Shown piece by piece: positions 18,525 to 27,249 of a DNA stretch of 46,899 nucleotides; within the stretch, counting starts at the first letter, position 1; every line of letters begins with the position of its first letter. The position numbers and the translations under genes are program-made. Location: the NCBI GenBank assembly GCA_021794015.1, contig JAJYRQ010000030.1:1-46899 (forward strand), in the 5' to 3' direction. This stretch comes from Deltaproteobacteria bacterium. Lineage in GTDB: Bacteria; Desulfobacterota; Binatia; Binatales; Binataceae. The notes under the pieces were generated by a model. That model was not told where the DNA came from, ran no database searches, and saw nothing but the letters and a program-made list of their open reading frames with translations.

Positions 18525-18560
18525 CCCGGTGCCGGGCCAGTGTCTTGGCCCGGCACCGGG
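18525..18560. terminator. bidirectional terminator-like hairpin
   Basis: A perfect 15-bp inverted repeat (18525-18539 with 18546-18560, arms cccggtgccgggcca/tggcccggcaccggg) with a six-base loop. It sits between the convergent Mo hydroxylase and phosphatase genes. It lacks a strong T tract on either side, having only cgttt after it and atttac before it, so termination may rely on the stem. Confidence 0.6.
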
Positions 18561-18564
18561 CGTT

Positions 18565-19020
18565 TCACCGTTCTTCCCCAGGTGGCTCCGTATCCGCCGC
18601 GCGGCGCAGCTTGCGGAGCACCTCCGGGTTGGCAAATTCGGCGGTCTGTGCAAGTTCGAGGCGGTAGCGTTGCGCGGCGTAGCGGGCGAGCGCCGCTGAG
18701 CGCGAAATGCCGGCGCGGCAGTGAACCAGCAGGATTTCGGGGCCGTCTGGGAGTTCGTGCCAGCGGGCGATGAACTCGACGATGTCGCCTGCCTGTTCTT
18801 CCGTAATCGGTGCGAAGCAAAGTCGCTGCCCGTTGAGTTCGCCGACGATCGGCTGCTCGCCGGGCACGTCCCAGAACGCGACGCGCAGCACCGCCGCGAA
18901 TCCGTCGGCCAGGCGGGCCGGCTCGAAGCCGGGGTCGTTTATCGAGACCATCACGGCATTGGGGTCGCCCGGCAAGCTTTCAGCCGCCTCTCGTGACAGG
19001 TATCTGACGACTCGAAACAC
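18565..19020 (-). CDS. tyrosine/dual-specificity phosphatase-like protein
   Basis: A 151-residue cytosolic protein with the phosphatase P-loop CX5R, HCRAGISRS at 100-108 (Cys101 and Arg107). The preceding EILLVHC strand and the following helix are those of small Cys-dependent phosphatases. The N-terminal half contains a SINDP motif and no recognised partner domain. It may dephosphorylate protein tyrosine or another phosphate ester. The start is the GTG at 19020 with AGAGA upstream. It is divergent from the TPP enzyme gene and convergent with the Mo hydroxylase, so it is transcribed alone. Confidence 0.7.
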   Translation of the reverse strand: MFRVVRYLSREAAESLPGDPNAVMVSINDPGFEPARLADGFAAVLRVAFWDVPGEQPIVGELNGQRLCFAPITEEQAGDIVEFIARWHELPDGPEILLVHCRAGISRSAALARYAAQRYRLELAQTAEFANPEVLRKLRRAADTEPPGEER

Positions 19021-19164
19021 GATTCTCTTATGTCGCGCTTGCGCGCGGCAGGCAATACGAAGGGTGCAAGGCCCGCAACGCCCTGTAACCAGGCCTTGTT
19101 GCTTGACACGGCCGGTGACGCGGTGAGCCGGGTCGCGATGGCAGGTGCGCTTTGGGGCGAGCGA

Positions 19165-19173
19165 TGGTATAAC
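19165..19173 (+). promoter_or_regulatory. extended -10 promoter giving a very short leader
   Basis: TGGTATAAC (TG at 19165-19166, TATAAC at 19168-19173) is an extended -10 element, with no convincing -35 at the right distance. The start would fall near 19180, only a few bases before the ATG at 19183. The TPP enzyme mRNA would then be almost leaderless. Confidence 0.4.
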
Positions 19174-19182
19174 ACGGGAGAG

Positions 19183-20877
19183 ATGCGCACCGGCGGCCGC
19201 ATACTGGTTGATCAGCTACGAATTCACGGCGTGGAGACGGTTTTCTGCGTACCCGGTGAAAGCTACTTGGCCGCACTCGACGCCTTCTACGACGCCCCAG
19301 AGATTCGTCTTGTCGTTTGCCGGCATGAGGGCGGAGCCGCCTACATGGCCGAGGCCCACGGCAAACTCCACGGGCGGCCGGGGGTCTGTTTTGTCACGCG
19401 CGGGCCGGGCGCAACCAATGCCAGCGTCGGGGTGCATACCGCCTTTCAAGATTCGACTCCGATGGTGCTGCTGGTCGGCCAAGTCGAACGCGACGACTTC
19501 GAGCGCGGCGCTTTTCAGGAGATCGACTTGCACCGCCTCTACGGTCAGATGGCCAAGTGGGTGGCCCAAGTGGAGGACGCCCGCCGGATACCGGAATTCA
19601 TTGCGCGCGCCTTTGCGACGGCCGTTGCCGGGCGGCCCGGGCCGGTGGTACTGGGGCTGCCCGAGGACATGCTGCGCGATGAGGTAAGTGCGCAGGACGC
19701 CGGGCCTTGTGCGCCGGCCCAGGCGCATCCCGGTGGCGCGGCGATGGCTCGGCTGCGCCAGATGCTCGGCGAGGCTCGCCAGCCGGTGCTGCTGCTCGGG
19801 GGCACCCCATGGAGCAGCGAGGCGAGCCAGGCCATCACGGCCTTTGCCGAGGCCAACCGGCTGACCGTTGCCGTTGCCTTCAGGCGGCAGGACCACTTCG
19901 ACAATCTCCATCCTTGCTACGCGGGCCACCTCGGGCTTGGCCTCGATCCCAAGTTGCGTGCGCGTCTTGCCCAGGCCGACTTGGTGCTCGCCGTCGGCGC
20001 TCGCCTCGACGCGGTCACCACGGCCGGTTACAGCCTGCTCGACGTGCCGCGGCCGAGGCAGAAGCTGGTTCACGTTCATCCCGGAAGCGAAGAGCTCGGG
20101 CGCGTCTACCAGCCGAAGCTGGCAATCAATGCCGACCCGACAGAATTTGCGCTGGCGGCCAGGCGGCTTGAGCCGGCAGACTCATCGGCCTGGGCGGCGC
20201 TCACCGAGGCGGCGCACCGCGACTACTTGGCTTACAGCACGCCCGTGCGCGACAGCGGGGCGCTGCAGTTGGCGGCAATTATCGCGGAGCTTTGCGCGAC
20301 GCTGCCCGCCGACACGATCGTGGCCAGCGGCGCGGGCAACTTCAGCGCCTGGGTGCATCGCTTCTGGCGTTTTCGCGGCTATGGGACGCAACTGGCTCCG
20401 ACCAGCGGCTCGATGGGCTACGGTGTGCCGGCGGGGATCGCGGCAGCCCTTGCGCGCCCCGGCCGTACTGTCCTCTCCTTTTCCGGCGACGGCTGTTTCT
20501 TAATGAACGGTCAGGAACTGGCGACCGCGATGCAGTACGGCGCCAAGCCGATCTTCCTTGTGATCAACAACGGCATGTTCGGGACCAACCGCATGTATCA
20601 GGAACGCAACTATCCGACCCGGGTGATTGGCACGACCCTGACCAACCCCGACTTCGCTGCCCTGGCACGCGCCTACGGCCTGCACGGGGAGACCGTGGAA
20701 CGCACCGAGGATTTCGCCCCGGCCTTCCAGCGCGCTCGCAACTGCGGCCGCGCCGCGCTCCTCGAACTAAGGCTGGACGCCGAGGCGATCGCCCCAGGCA
20801 CCAAGCTCAGCCAGATCACAGAAGCAGCCTTGGCCGCCCAGGCGAGCGCGCCCAGGCCGGCGCGCGATCCCGGTTGA
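19183..20877 (+). CDS. thiamine-diphosphate-dependent enzyme (acetolactate-synthase-like)
   Basis: A 564-residue cytosolic enzyme with the three-domain layout of the acetolactate synthase/benzoylformate decarboxylase superfamily. Glu49 in RHEGGAAYMAEA activates the cofactor, the middle domain is at about 190-330, and the TPP-binding motif GDG (435-437) ... NN (462-463) is intact. It is not clearly a true IlvB: no small subunit follows, and the partner gene 25 bp downstream encodes a CoA-transferase. It does not resemble oxalyl-CoA decarboxylase closely enough to claim that pathway. A 2-oxoacid or acyl-CoA lyase or decarboxylase is the fair reading. GGGAG precedes ATG 19183; the frame is open upstream but has no better start. 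Confidence 0.8.
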   Translation: MRTGGRILVDQLRIHGVETVFCVPGESYLAALDAFYDAPEIRLVVCRHEGGAAYMAEAHGKLHGRPGVCFVTRGPGATNASVGVHTAFQDSTPMVLLVGQVERDDFERGAFQEIDLHRLYGQMAKWVAQVEDARRIPEFIARAFATAVAGRPGPVVLGLPEDMLRDEVSAQDAGPCAPAQAHPGGAAMARLRQMLGEARQPVLLLGGTPWSSEASQAITAFAEANRLTVAVAFRRQDHFDNLHPCYAGHLGLGLDPKLRARLAQADLVLAVGARLDAVTTAGYSLLDVPRPRQKLVHVHPGSEELGRVYQPKLAINADPTEFALAARRLEPADSSAWAALTEAAHRDYLAYSTPVRDSGALQLAAIIAELCATLPADTIVASGAGNFSAWVHRFWRFRGYGTQLAPTSGSMGYGVPAGIAAALARPGRTVLSFSGDGCFLMNGQELATAMQYGAKPIFLVINNGMFGTNRMYQERNYPTRVIGTTLTNPDFAALARAYGLHGETVERTEDFAPAFQRARNCGRAALLELRLDAEAIAPGTKLSQITEAALAAQASAPRPARDPG

Positions 20878-20902
20878 GCCGGCTGAGCCAGGGAATCAAT
20901 CG

Positions 20903-22114
20903 ATGGCCGCTGCGCTTGAGCATATCCGCGTGCTGGAACTGTCTCGGGTGTTGGCCGGACCGTGGGCCGCGCAGACGCTTGCCGACCTCGGCGCCGAGGT
21001 AATCAAGGTGGAAAAGCCCGGAGTCGGCGACGACACACGGAGCTGGGCACCGCCTTACGCCAGGACCAGTCGGGGAGAGCAGAGCGCGGAGACCGCGTAT
21101 TTCCTCTGCGCCAACCGCGGCAAGCGCTCGGTCACCATTGATTTCACCCACCCCGAAGGCCAAGACCTGGTGCGAGCGCTGGCCTCCTTAAGCGACGTCG
21201 TGATCGAGAATTTCAAGGTCGGCAGCCTGGCCAAGTACCGACTTGACTACCCGTCGCTCAAGGCGCTCAACCCTGGTCTCGTCTATTGCTCGATAACGGG
21301 TTTCGGACAAACCGGACCCAAGCGCCATCGACCGGGCTACGACTTCATGATCCAGGGGTTGGGCGGCTTGATGAGCATTACCGGAGAGCGTGACGGCGCG
21401 CCGATCAAGGTGGGCGTCGCGGTAGCCGATCTTTTCGCCGGTTTGTATGCGACGGTGGCCATCATTGCCGCGCTCGAACACCGCCGGCTCTCCGGCGCGG
21501 GACAGCAGATAGACATCGCGCTGTTCGACGCGCAGGTGGCGATGCTGGCCAACCAGGCGATGAACTACCTGGTGACGGGAGTTGCGCCGCGCCGCCTCGG
21601 CAACGCGCATCCCAATATCACCCCCTACCAGGTGTTTGCCACCAGCGACGGCCATATCATCGTGGCGGTCGGCAACGACCGCCAGTACGCGCGGCTGTGC
21701 GAGGCCGTGGGTTCTCCTGAGCTTGCCCGGGACCCCCGTTTTGCCAGCAACTTGCTCCGTGTACGGCATCGCGAGGTGCTTGACCATCTCCTGGCGGCGC
21801 TTTTTCGCACCCGCCCGCTCAGCGTGTGGCTTGACGCGCTGGAGCGGGCCGACGTTCCGTGCGGTCCGATCAACACCCTGGCCGAGGTCTTTGCGGATCC
21901 TCAGGCGCAGGCGCGGGGGTTGCGTCTGGAACTGCCCCATCCGACGCTTGGGTCGGTACCGTCGGTCGCCAATCCGATCAAGTATTCAGCAACACCGATT
22001 TCTTACCGGTCGGCTCCGCCGGCGCTTGGCGCTGACACTGAAGCGGTACTTCACACCGTGCTGGGAATAGCGCCGGCCGAGGTCGCGCGAATGCGCAAGG
22101 CCGGGATCATTTGA
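20903..22114 (+). CDS. class III CoA-transferase (CaiB/BaiF family)
   Basis: A 403-residue enzyme with the interlocked-ring CaiB/Frc fold that moves CoA between acyl-CoA and a free acid through an Asp-linked anhydride. Seen are LELSRVLAGPWAAQTLADLG at the N-terminus, AEVIKVEKPG, NRGKRSVTID and the catalytic Asp147 in PGYDFMIQGLGG, then GHIIVAVGN and VPCGPINTLAEV. The length fits. It begins 25 bp after the TPP enzyme gene and is almost surely co-transcribed, so the two probably act on the same acid. The identity of the acids cannot be told from sequence. Confidence 0.86.
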   Translation: MAAALEHIRVLELSRVLAGPWAAQTLADLGAEVIKVEKPGVGDDTRSWAPPYARTSRGEQSAETAYFLCANRGKRSVTIDFTHPEGQDLVRALASLSDVVIENFKVGSLAKYRLDYPSLKALNPGLVYCSITGFGQTGPKRHRPGYDFMIQGLGGLMSITGERDGAPIKVGVAVADLFAGLYATVAIIAALEHRRLSGAGQQIDIALFDAQVAMLANQAMNYLVTGVAPRRLGNAHPNITPYQVFATSDGHIIVAVGNDRQYARLCEAVGSPELARDPRFASNLLRVRHREVLDHLLAALFRTRPLSVWLDALERADVPCGPINTLAEVFADPQAQARGLRLELPHPTLGSVPSVANPIKYSATPISYRSAPPALGADTEAVLHTVLGIAPAEVARMRKAGII

Positions 22115-22214
22115 CCGAATAGCAGATGCGCTGCCAAGCCAGACAACCGGCCTTGCCGGGGCAAGCGCTTTCACATCAGGCGTTTGCCGTCACAAGCGCT
22201 GGGGATGAAAAGGG

Positions 22215-22246
22215 GAAAACCGCCAATTTCGAGGGGTTTTGTGGCG
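22215..22246 (-). terminator. terminator after tRNA-Leu
   Basis: On the minus strand, directly after the tRNA, CCGCC pairs with GGCGG across a loop and is followed by ttttcccctttt. This is a plausible intrinsic terminator for the tRNA transcript, with an interrupted T tract. Confidence 0.5.
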
Positions 22247-22247
22247 G

Positions 22248-22328
22248 TGCGAGAGGGGGGACTTGAACCCCCACGCCTTGCGGCACCGGATCCTAAGTCC
22301 GGCGCGTCTGCCGTTCCGCCACTCTCGC
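22248..22328 (-). tRNA. tRNA-Leu (anticodon UAG)
   Basis: A complete cloverleaf of 81 nt. The 7-bp acceptor stem is GCGAGAG/CTCTCGC, followed by a 3-bp D stem. The anticodon stem CCGGA/TCCGG holds the loop CTTAGGA (anticodon TAG). The long variable arm of 13 nt (tgccgcaaggcgt) is typical of class II Leu tRNAs, and the T arm is GGGGG-TTCAAGT-CCCCC. The discriminator base is A. The CCA end is not encoded (CCG follows) and must be added. No other tRNA is near. Confidence 0.95.
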
Positions 22329-22543
22329 CATAACCACTATAACCCGAGCCAGCCTCGAGTGCAGGGACGGCCGGGATGGCCCACGAGCCTGCGCGAGGAT
22401 GGCGCCGGCGCTACGCTGGCTTCGCAGGCTATGCTGGTTCGCCTTATGCCGAGCCGCCCCACTCCACTCGGCCAAAATCCTTGACAGAGAGCGGCCTTGG
22501 CTGCAAGGCTCCTGGAAGCCTTAGCGCGGAGGGTCGCTCAGCC

Positions 22544-23608
22544 ATGATTATCCCAACGGAGCCGATCGGGAGTCTTCCAAGGCCGCGGGCCCTGCTCGAA
22601 GGAATCCGGGCTTTCCAGGAAGGTCGCGTGTCGAAAGAGGAGATGGATTCACTCTACGACATCGCCGTCCGTGACGCAGTTCGCGACCTGGAGGCAACCG
22701 GGTCATCCGTTATCAGCGACGGCGAACAAGCCAAACCCAGCTTCGCCACCTACCCTCTGCACGGGCTTGGCAACCTTGCCCCTGACGGCGCCACGATTCC
22801 CTTTTCTGACGGCCATGTACGGCAGTTGCCGCGATTGACGGCCGGACCTTTTCGCTACGCAACCTACGCCGATGCTTACCTTGCGGCGGCGCAGCGGCAC
22901 GCCAAAGCGCCTGTCAAGCAGGCGGTCATCTCGGCCTCGGCCTTGAGCCTCATCTACCCGCCTGGCGGCTTGGCAGGCTATCCACAAGGGGCGTTTATCG
23001 ATGACCTGCTCCGCGAGCACGAAACGGACATCCGCCGCTGCCTGGAGCGAAACGCGCACACGGTACAGATAGACTTCACTGAAGGCCGGCTGGCGCTCAA
23101 GCTTGATCCCTCCGGGCAACTGCTCAAGAGCTTCATCGAGCTTAACAACCGGGTGCTCGACCGCTTCTCCGCTGAACAACGCAGCCGAATTGGCGTCCAC
23201 ACCTGCCCGGGCGGCGACCGCGACGCAACCCACAGCGCCGATATCGACTACGCAGAGCTGCTGCCCGAGTTGTTCAGGCTCAAGGCGGGCAAGTTCTACA
23301 TCCAATTGGCCAGCGAGCCGAACCGCGCGCGAGTACTCCAGATCATTCGACAACATGCCAAACAGGAGCAGCGAATTTTTGTCGGAGTGATTGACCCGAT
23401 CAACGCCCGCGTCGAGACGCCGCAAGAGGTCCGGGATCGCGTCCTGGAGGCCGCCCGGTACATTGCGCCCGAGCGACTGGGCACAACCGACGACTGCGGG
23501 TTTGCGCCCTTCAGCGATGACGAATCCACCCCGCGAGAAACGGCGCTCGAGAAGATCCGCGCCCGCGTGGCCGGCACGGCGCTGGCCGCTCAGATGCTCG
23601 ACCGCTGA
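22544..23608 (+). CDS. cobalamin-independent methionine synthase (MetE C-terminal)-like protein
   Basis: A 354-residue TIM-barrel protein equivalent to the catalytic half of MetE, without the N-terminal duplicated half. The zinc ligands are visible: His219 and Cys221 (GVHTCPGGD), Glu258 (LASEPN) and Cys318 (TTDDCGF). The start IIPTEPIGSLPRP and the end KIRARVAGTALAAQ are those of the short MetE-like group, which includes methyl- or alkyl-transferases using a thiol acceptor such as homocysteine or coenzyme M. Methionine synthesis is possible but not assured. ATG 22544 has GGAGG about 12 nt upstream. It stands alone. Confidence 0.82.
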   Translation: MIIPTEPIGSLPRPRALLEGIRAFQEGRVSKEEMDSLYDIAVRDAVRDLEATGSSVISDGEQAKPSFATYPLHGLGNLAPDGATIPFSDGHVRQLPRLTAGPFRYATYADAYLAAAQRHAKAPVKQAVISASALSLIYPPGGLAGYPQGAFIDDLLREHETDIRRCLERNAHTVQIDFTEGRLALKLDPSGQLLKSFIELNNRVLDRFSAEQRSRIGVHTCPGGDRDATHSADIDYAELLPELFRLKAGKFYIQLASEPNRARVLQIIRQHAKQEQRIFVGVIDPINARVETPQEVRDRVLEAARYIAPERLGTTDDCGFAPFSDDESTPRETALEKIRARVAGTALAAQMLDR

Positions 23609-23621
23609 CCAAGCCTGCCGC

Positions 23622-23646
23622 AGCGGGCCGCACTTCCCGGCCCGCT
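23622..23646 (+). terminator. terminator-like hairpin after the MetE-like gene
   Basis: AGCGGGCC (23622-23629) and GGCCCGCT (23639-23646) form a perfect 8-bp stem with a nine-base loop, 13 bp after the stop codon. Only a weak T run follows (ttgtct). Confidence 0.45.
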
Positions 23647-23767
23647 TGTCTGGGAAACAAGAAAATCCCTCTCTGGGGCGGTCCCACCCGCTGTCCCTCG
23701 CCCGGCTGGCCGGCAGACTTGGCCCCCGCAGCCATGGTAACCTTGCATGGAAAACAAAGGAGTTGCG

Positions 23768-24901
23768 ATGACAACACATCGTTATGGTTGTGGTCCTCGG
23801 TGCCGGGGTGTTGCCGAGGCCGCCGGCAGGTCCGGATGGGTGTGGCTCGCAAGCCGCGCGCTGCTGGCGACGATCCCGGCCCTGGCCTGGCTTGTGGGCG
23901 TCCTGGGTGCGGCCCGCGTTATGGCCGCGGACGGCTCCGACCCGGTAGTGGCCACCGTCGGCAGCCATCAGATCACGCAAAGCGAGGTCGACCGGCGAAT
24001 TCGCAACAAGCTCTACGACCTGCGCAAGAGCGCCATCGACTCGATGGCGGACGAGTACCTGCTGACCGAGGCGGCCAAGCACGATCATCTAAGCGTGGCC
24101 GACTACGTGAACCGCAACGCCGACCGCACCGCCAAGCAAGAGATTACCGAAACCACCGCCCGCGATTTTTACCAGCAGCACAAGGCTGAAATCGGAGCAC
24201 CCTTCGACCAGATCAAGAGCGAGCTGATTGCGGCGCTTCGCCGGCGCGAGGTCGAGCGCGCGCGGGAGCGGCTGCTCGAACAGCTCAGGCAGGCCGAGCC
24301 GGTGCGTATTCTGCTCAAGGCGCCCCGCCTTGAGATCGCCACGGCCGGTCATCCGGAGCTCGGCAATCGCGGGGCGCCGGTAACGTTGGTTGAGTTTGGC
24401 GACTTCCAATGCCCGTTCTGCGAGCGCTCGGAAGCGACCCTGCAGAAGCTACGCGAGAAGTACGGCGACAAGCTGCGGCTGGTTTTTCTTGATTTCCCTC
24501 TGAGCTTTCACGCACACGCCATGGACGCAGCCAACGCCGCGCGCTGTGCCGGCGAGCAGGGGCGTTTCTGGCCGTACCACGATCTGCTCTTTGCCGGCCA
24601 GAAAAGGCTCGACCCGGCCGGTCTCAAGGAGGCCGCCAAGCAAGCCGGCCTGGACACGGCCAAGTTCGACGCCTGCTTCAAGCACGACAAGTACCAGGAC
24701 GCCATCCGCAAGGACATCGACCAGGGCGAAACGCTCGGCGTGGACGGAACCCCGACGTTTTTCATCAACGGCGTTCGCCTGGTCGGCGCACAACCGACCA
24801 GCGCGTTTGAGAAAATCATCGACCGCGAACTGGCCCGCGCCCAGACAGGCAACGGCGTGCCGCACGGCAAGACCGCTCACGCCGAGTCAGACCGGCGCTA
24901 A
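23768..24901 (+). CDS. SurA-N-like / DsbA-like thioredoxin-fold fusion protein
   Basis: A 377-residue exported protein with two parts. A hydrophobic segment (about 30-53, ending VMAAD) acts as signal or anchor. Residues 57-180 resemble the N-terminal chaperone region of SurA/PpiC proteins (VVATVGSHQITQSEVD) and are rich in charged helices. Residues 195-355 form a DsbA-type thioredoxin domain with redox pair CPFC (215-218) and cis-Pro329 (DGTPTFFING). It probably oxidises or isomerises disulfides in exported proteins, with the front part binding unfolded clients. I chose ATG 23768 because AGGAG lies 5-6 nt upstream; an ATG at 23747 overlaps that site. It stands alone, 41 bp before the next gene. 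Confidence 0.82.
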   Translation: MTTHRYGCGPRCRGVAEAAGRSGWVWLASRALLATIPALAWLVGVLGAARVMAADGSDPVVATVGSHQITQSEVDRRIRNKLYDLRKSAIDSMADEYLLTEAAKHDHLSVADYVNRNADRTAKQEITETTARDFYQQHKAEIGAPFDQIKSELIAALRRREVERARERLLEQLRQAEPVRILLKAPRLEIATAGHPELGNRGAPVTLVEFGDFQCPFCERSEATLQKLREKYGDKLRLVFLDFPLSFHAHAMDAANAARCAGEQGRFWPYHDLLFAGQKRLDPAGLKEAAKQAGLDTAKFDACFKHDKYQDAIRKDIDQGETLGVDGTPTFFINGVRLVGAQPTSAFEKIIDRELARAQTGNGVPHGKTAHAESDRR

Positions 24902-24942
24902 AGCGGGGCGGCCGAAGCCCGAGCAACGCCGGGAGTATTTCC

Positions 24943-25926
24943 GTGTCTTCCCTGCCACGGGTTTTCCTTACCAGGGAAATCCCCGAACCCGCGCTGGCCA
25001 GGCTGCGCTCCCACGTGGAGGTGGACCTGTGGCCCGAGGAGACGGCCCCTGCCTATCAGGAGCTCGTTGCGCACATGAGCAGCGCCGACGGACTCTTCTC
25101 GATGGCGGGCGACCCGATTGACGCGGCGGCGATCGCCGCGGCGCCCAAGCTCAGAGTTATAAGCCAGATGGCGGTCGGAGTCGACAACATCGACCTCGCG
25201 GCGGCCGGCAGGCGCGCCATCCCGGTCGGCCACACGCCGGGCGTTCTTACCGAGACGACGGCCGATCTCGCCTTCGGCCTGATCCTGGCCGTCGCGCGCA
25301 GGATAGCCGAGGCCGACCGCTTCGTGCGCCAGGGACTCTGGCGCGCCTGGACGCCATGGACCATGGTGGGCAAGGACGTCTGGGGTGCGACACTGGGAAT
25401 TATCGGCATGGGCGGCATCGGACAGGGGATGGCCCGGCGCGCGCTTGGCTTCGGCATGACCGTTCTGTATAGCGCGCCGCGCGCCAAGCCCGAGGTCGCG
25501 GGAGCAACGCAGGTGGCGCTGGAGGAGCTGCTGGCGCGCTCGGACTTCGTCTCACTGCACGCACCGCTGAAGCCCGAGACGCGCGGGCTTATCGACGCCC
25601 GCGCGCTTTCCCTGATGAAACCCGGTGCCGTGCTGGTAAACACCGCCCGCGGCGCCGAGGTAGACCAGGCCGCTCTCTATGAGGCGTTGCGTTCCGGACG
25701 CCTGGGGGGCGCCGGCCTGGACGTGACCGCACTCGAGCCGATTGACCCGGGCGATCCGCTGCTTAGGCTGCCCAACGTGGTCATTACGCCGCACATCGGC
25801 AGCGCTTCGGAGGCTACGCGGCTCAAAATGGCCGAGCTTGCAGTGGACAACCTGCTCGACGGCCTGCAAGGGCGCCGGCCGCGCTTTTGCGCCAACGCCG
25901 CCAGCCTGCCGGGGGCGTCGTCTTAA
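24943..25926 (+). CDS. D-2-hydroxyacid dehydrogenase (glyoxylate/hydroxypyruvate reductase type)
   Basis: A 327-residue NAD(P)-dependent enzyme reducing 2-oxoacids such as glyoxylate or hydroxypyruvate. The nucleotide loop is GMGGIG (155-160). The catalytic triad is Arg236 (NTARG), Glu265 (TALEP) and His284 (TPHIGSAS). The order of catalytic and cofactor domains is normal. The start is a GTG at 24943 with GGGAG 8 nt upstream. It follows the DsbA-like gene by 41 bp on the same strand and is convergent with argJ. The exact substrate is not determined. Confidence 0.87.
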   Translation: MSSLPRVFLTREIPEPALARLRSHVEVDLWPEETAPAYQELVAHMSSADGLFSMAGDPIDAAAIAAAPKLRVISQMAVGVDNIDLAAAGRRAIPVGHTPGVLTETTADLAFGLILAVARRIAEADRFVRQGLWRAWTPWTMVGKDVWGATLGIIGMGGIGQGMARRALGFGMTVLYSAPRAKPEVAGATQVALEELLARSDFVSLHAPLKPETRGLIDARALSLMKPGAVLVNTARGAEVDQAALYEALRSGRLGGAGLDVTALEPIDPGDPLLRLPNVVITPHIGSASEATRLKMAELAVDNLLDGLQGRRPRFCANAASLPGASS

Positions 25927-25989
25927 GGCGCGCGCGGGCCGCGCTGGCGCCGGCAGCCCTTTTCGGCGCAGCCCTCGACCCCGCCGCTC

Positions 25990-27186
25990 TCAGGTCGGGT
26001 ACTCGGCGTTTATCCGGACGTACCCGGCGCTCAAGTCGCAGCTAAGCATACGGGCTTCGCCGCGGCCCAGCCCCAGGTCGATCTCGACCGCGAACTCCGG
26101 CGCGCGCATCTTAGTCGCGGCTGCAGAAAGCGCGGACAGCCTGAGCGCGCCGTGCGCGGCCACCTTGACGCCGCCCAAGGAGATGGCAAGCCGGCGCGGG
26201 TCAAGACGGGCGCCGCTGGCCCCGGCGGCGGCGGCTATTCTGCCGACGTTGGGATCACAGCCGTAAAAGGCGGTCTTCACCAGCGGGGAGTTGGCCACCT
26301 TGCGCGCCACGCGCAGCGCATCGGCGCGGCTTGCGGCGCCCTTGACGACGATCTCGACCAGCTTGGTTGCGCCTTCTCCGTCGCGGACGATCTCCCTGGC
26401 CAGGGCGCGTGCGACGCAAGCCACGGCCTCATCCAGCAGGCGGCGCTCGCGCGCTTGCAGAGGCCGGCGCGCCGCGGCGGCGCTGGCCGCCAGCACCACG
26501 CAGTCGTTGGTCGACATGTCGCCGTCCACGCTGATCGCGTGAAAGCTGCCGGGGAGCGCCGCCCCAAGCGCGCTGCGTAACTCGGCCGGCGCGGCGGGCG
26601 CGTCAGTCACGATAAAGGCAAGCATGGTGGCCATCGCCGGCGCTATCATGCCCGCTCCCTTGGCGATCCCGGCAACCGTGGCCGCGCCTCGGCCAAGCGG
26701 GAAGCGGCAATGCACCGCCTTGGGCCGAGTGTCGGTGGTCATAATCGCTTCGGCAAAATCGCCCATCGCGTCGGGCCGAAGCGCGCGCACCGCCCGCTCC
26801 ACGCCGGCCCGGTACGCCGACAGGCTGTAGAGATGGCCGATGATCCCGGTCGAGCAGGGAAGCACCAGTGCCGGCGCGACCTTCAGGCCGGCAGCCACAG
26901 CTTGGCAGGAAGCCCGCGCCAGCGCCAGGCCGGCTCGGCCGGTAAGGCAATTGGCGCATCCCGAATTGGCCGCAATCGCTTGCAGGCGGCCAGCGCGCAT
27001 CCGTTCGCCGGCCAGGACTACCGGGGCCGCCTTGACTCGGTTGGTGGTAAAAACCGCGGCCGCCGATGCCGGCGCGTCCGCCACGCCAAGGCCCAGGTCC
27101 CTGGCGCCGGCCTTGTTTTTGATTCCCGCGTGAACCCCGGCGAAGCGAAAGCCCGGTACGACGCAAGGCCCGGCGAACAACTCCAT
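25990..27186 (-). CDS. argJ: arginine biosynthesis bifunctional protein ArgJ
   Basis: Ornithine acetyltransferase, 398 residues. It transfers the acetyl group from N-acetylornithine to glutamate, and in many bacteria it also makes N-acetylglutamate from acetyl-CoA. The self-cleavage site is in KGAGMIAPAMATML, with Thr187 becoming the N-terminal nucleophile of the beta chain. Also seen are NSGCANCLTG, VLPCSTGIIG, NDCVVLAAS and the C-terminal GYVRINAEYPT. GGAGG lies about 9 nt before ATG 27186. It is downstream of the dodecin gene by 63 bp and probably shares its transcript. Confidence 0.95.
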   Translation of the reverse strand: MELFAGPCVVPGFRFAGVHAGIKNKAGARDLGLGVADAPASAAAVFTTNRVKAAPVVLAGERMRAGRLQAIAANSGCANCLTGRAGLALARASCQAVAAGLKVAPALVLPCSTGIIGHLYSLSAYRAGVERAVRALRPDAMGDFAEAIMTTDTRPKAVHCRFPLGRGAATVAGIAKGAGMIAPAMATMLAFIVTDAPAAPAELRSALGAALPGSFHAISVDGDMSTNDCVVLAASAAAARRPLQARERRLLDEAVACVARALAREIVRDGEGATKLVEIVVKGAASRADALRVARKVANSPLVKTAFYGCDPNVGRIAAAAGASGARLDPRRLAISLGGVKVAAHGALRLSALSAAATKMRAPEFAVEIDLGLGRGEARMLSCDLSAGYVRINAEYPT

Positions 27187-27249
27187 CCGCCAACGCCTCC
27201 GCTTACGCCGGCCTTGGATCGGCTGCCGCCAAGGCCGGTGCCGGCCGGC

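Noticed and set aside
20182..20391. Short frames antisense to the TPP enzyme
   Set aside because: Codon-shadow frames without family features.
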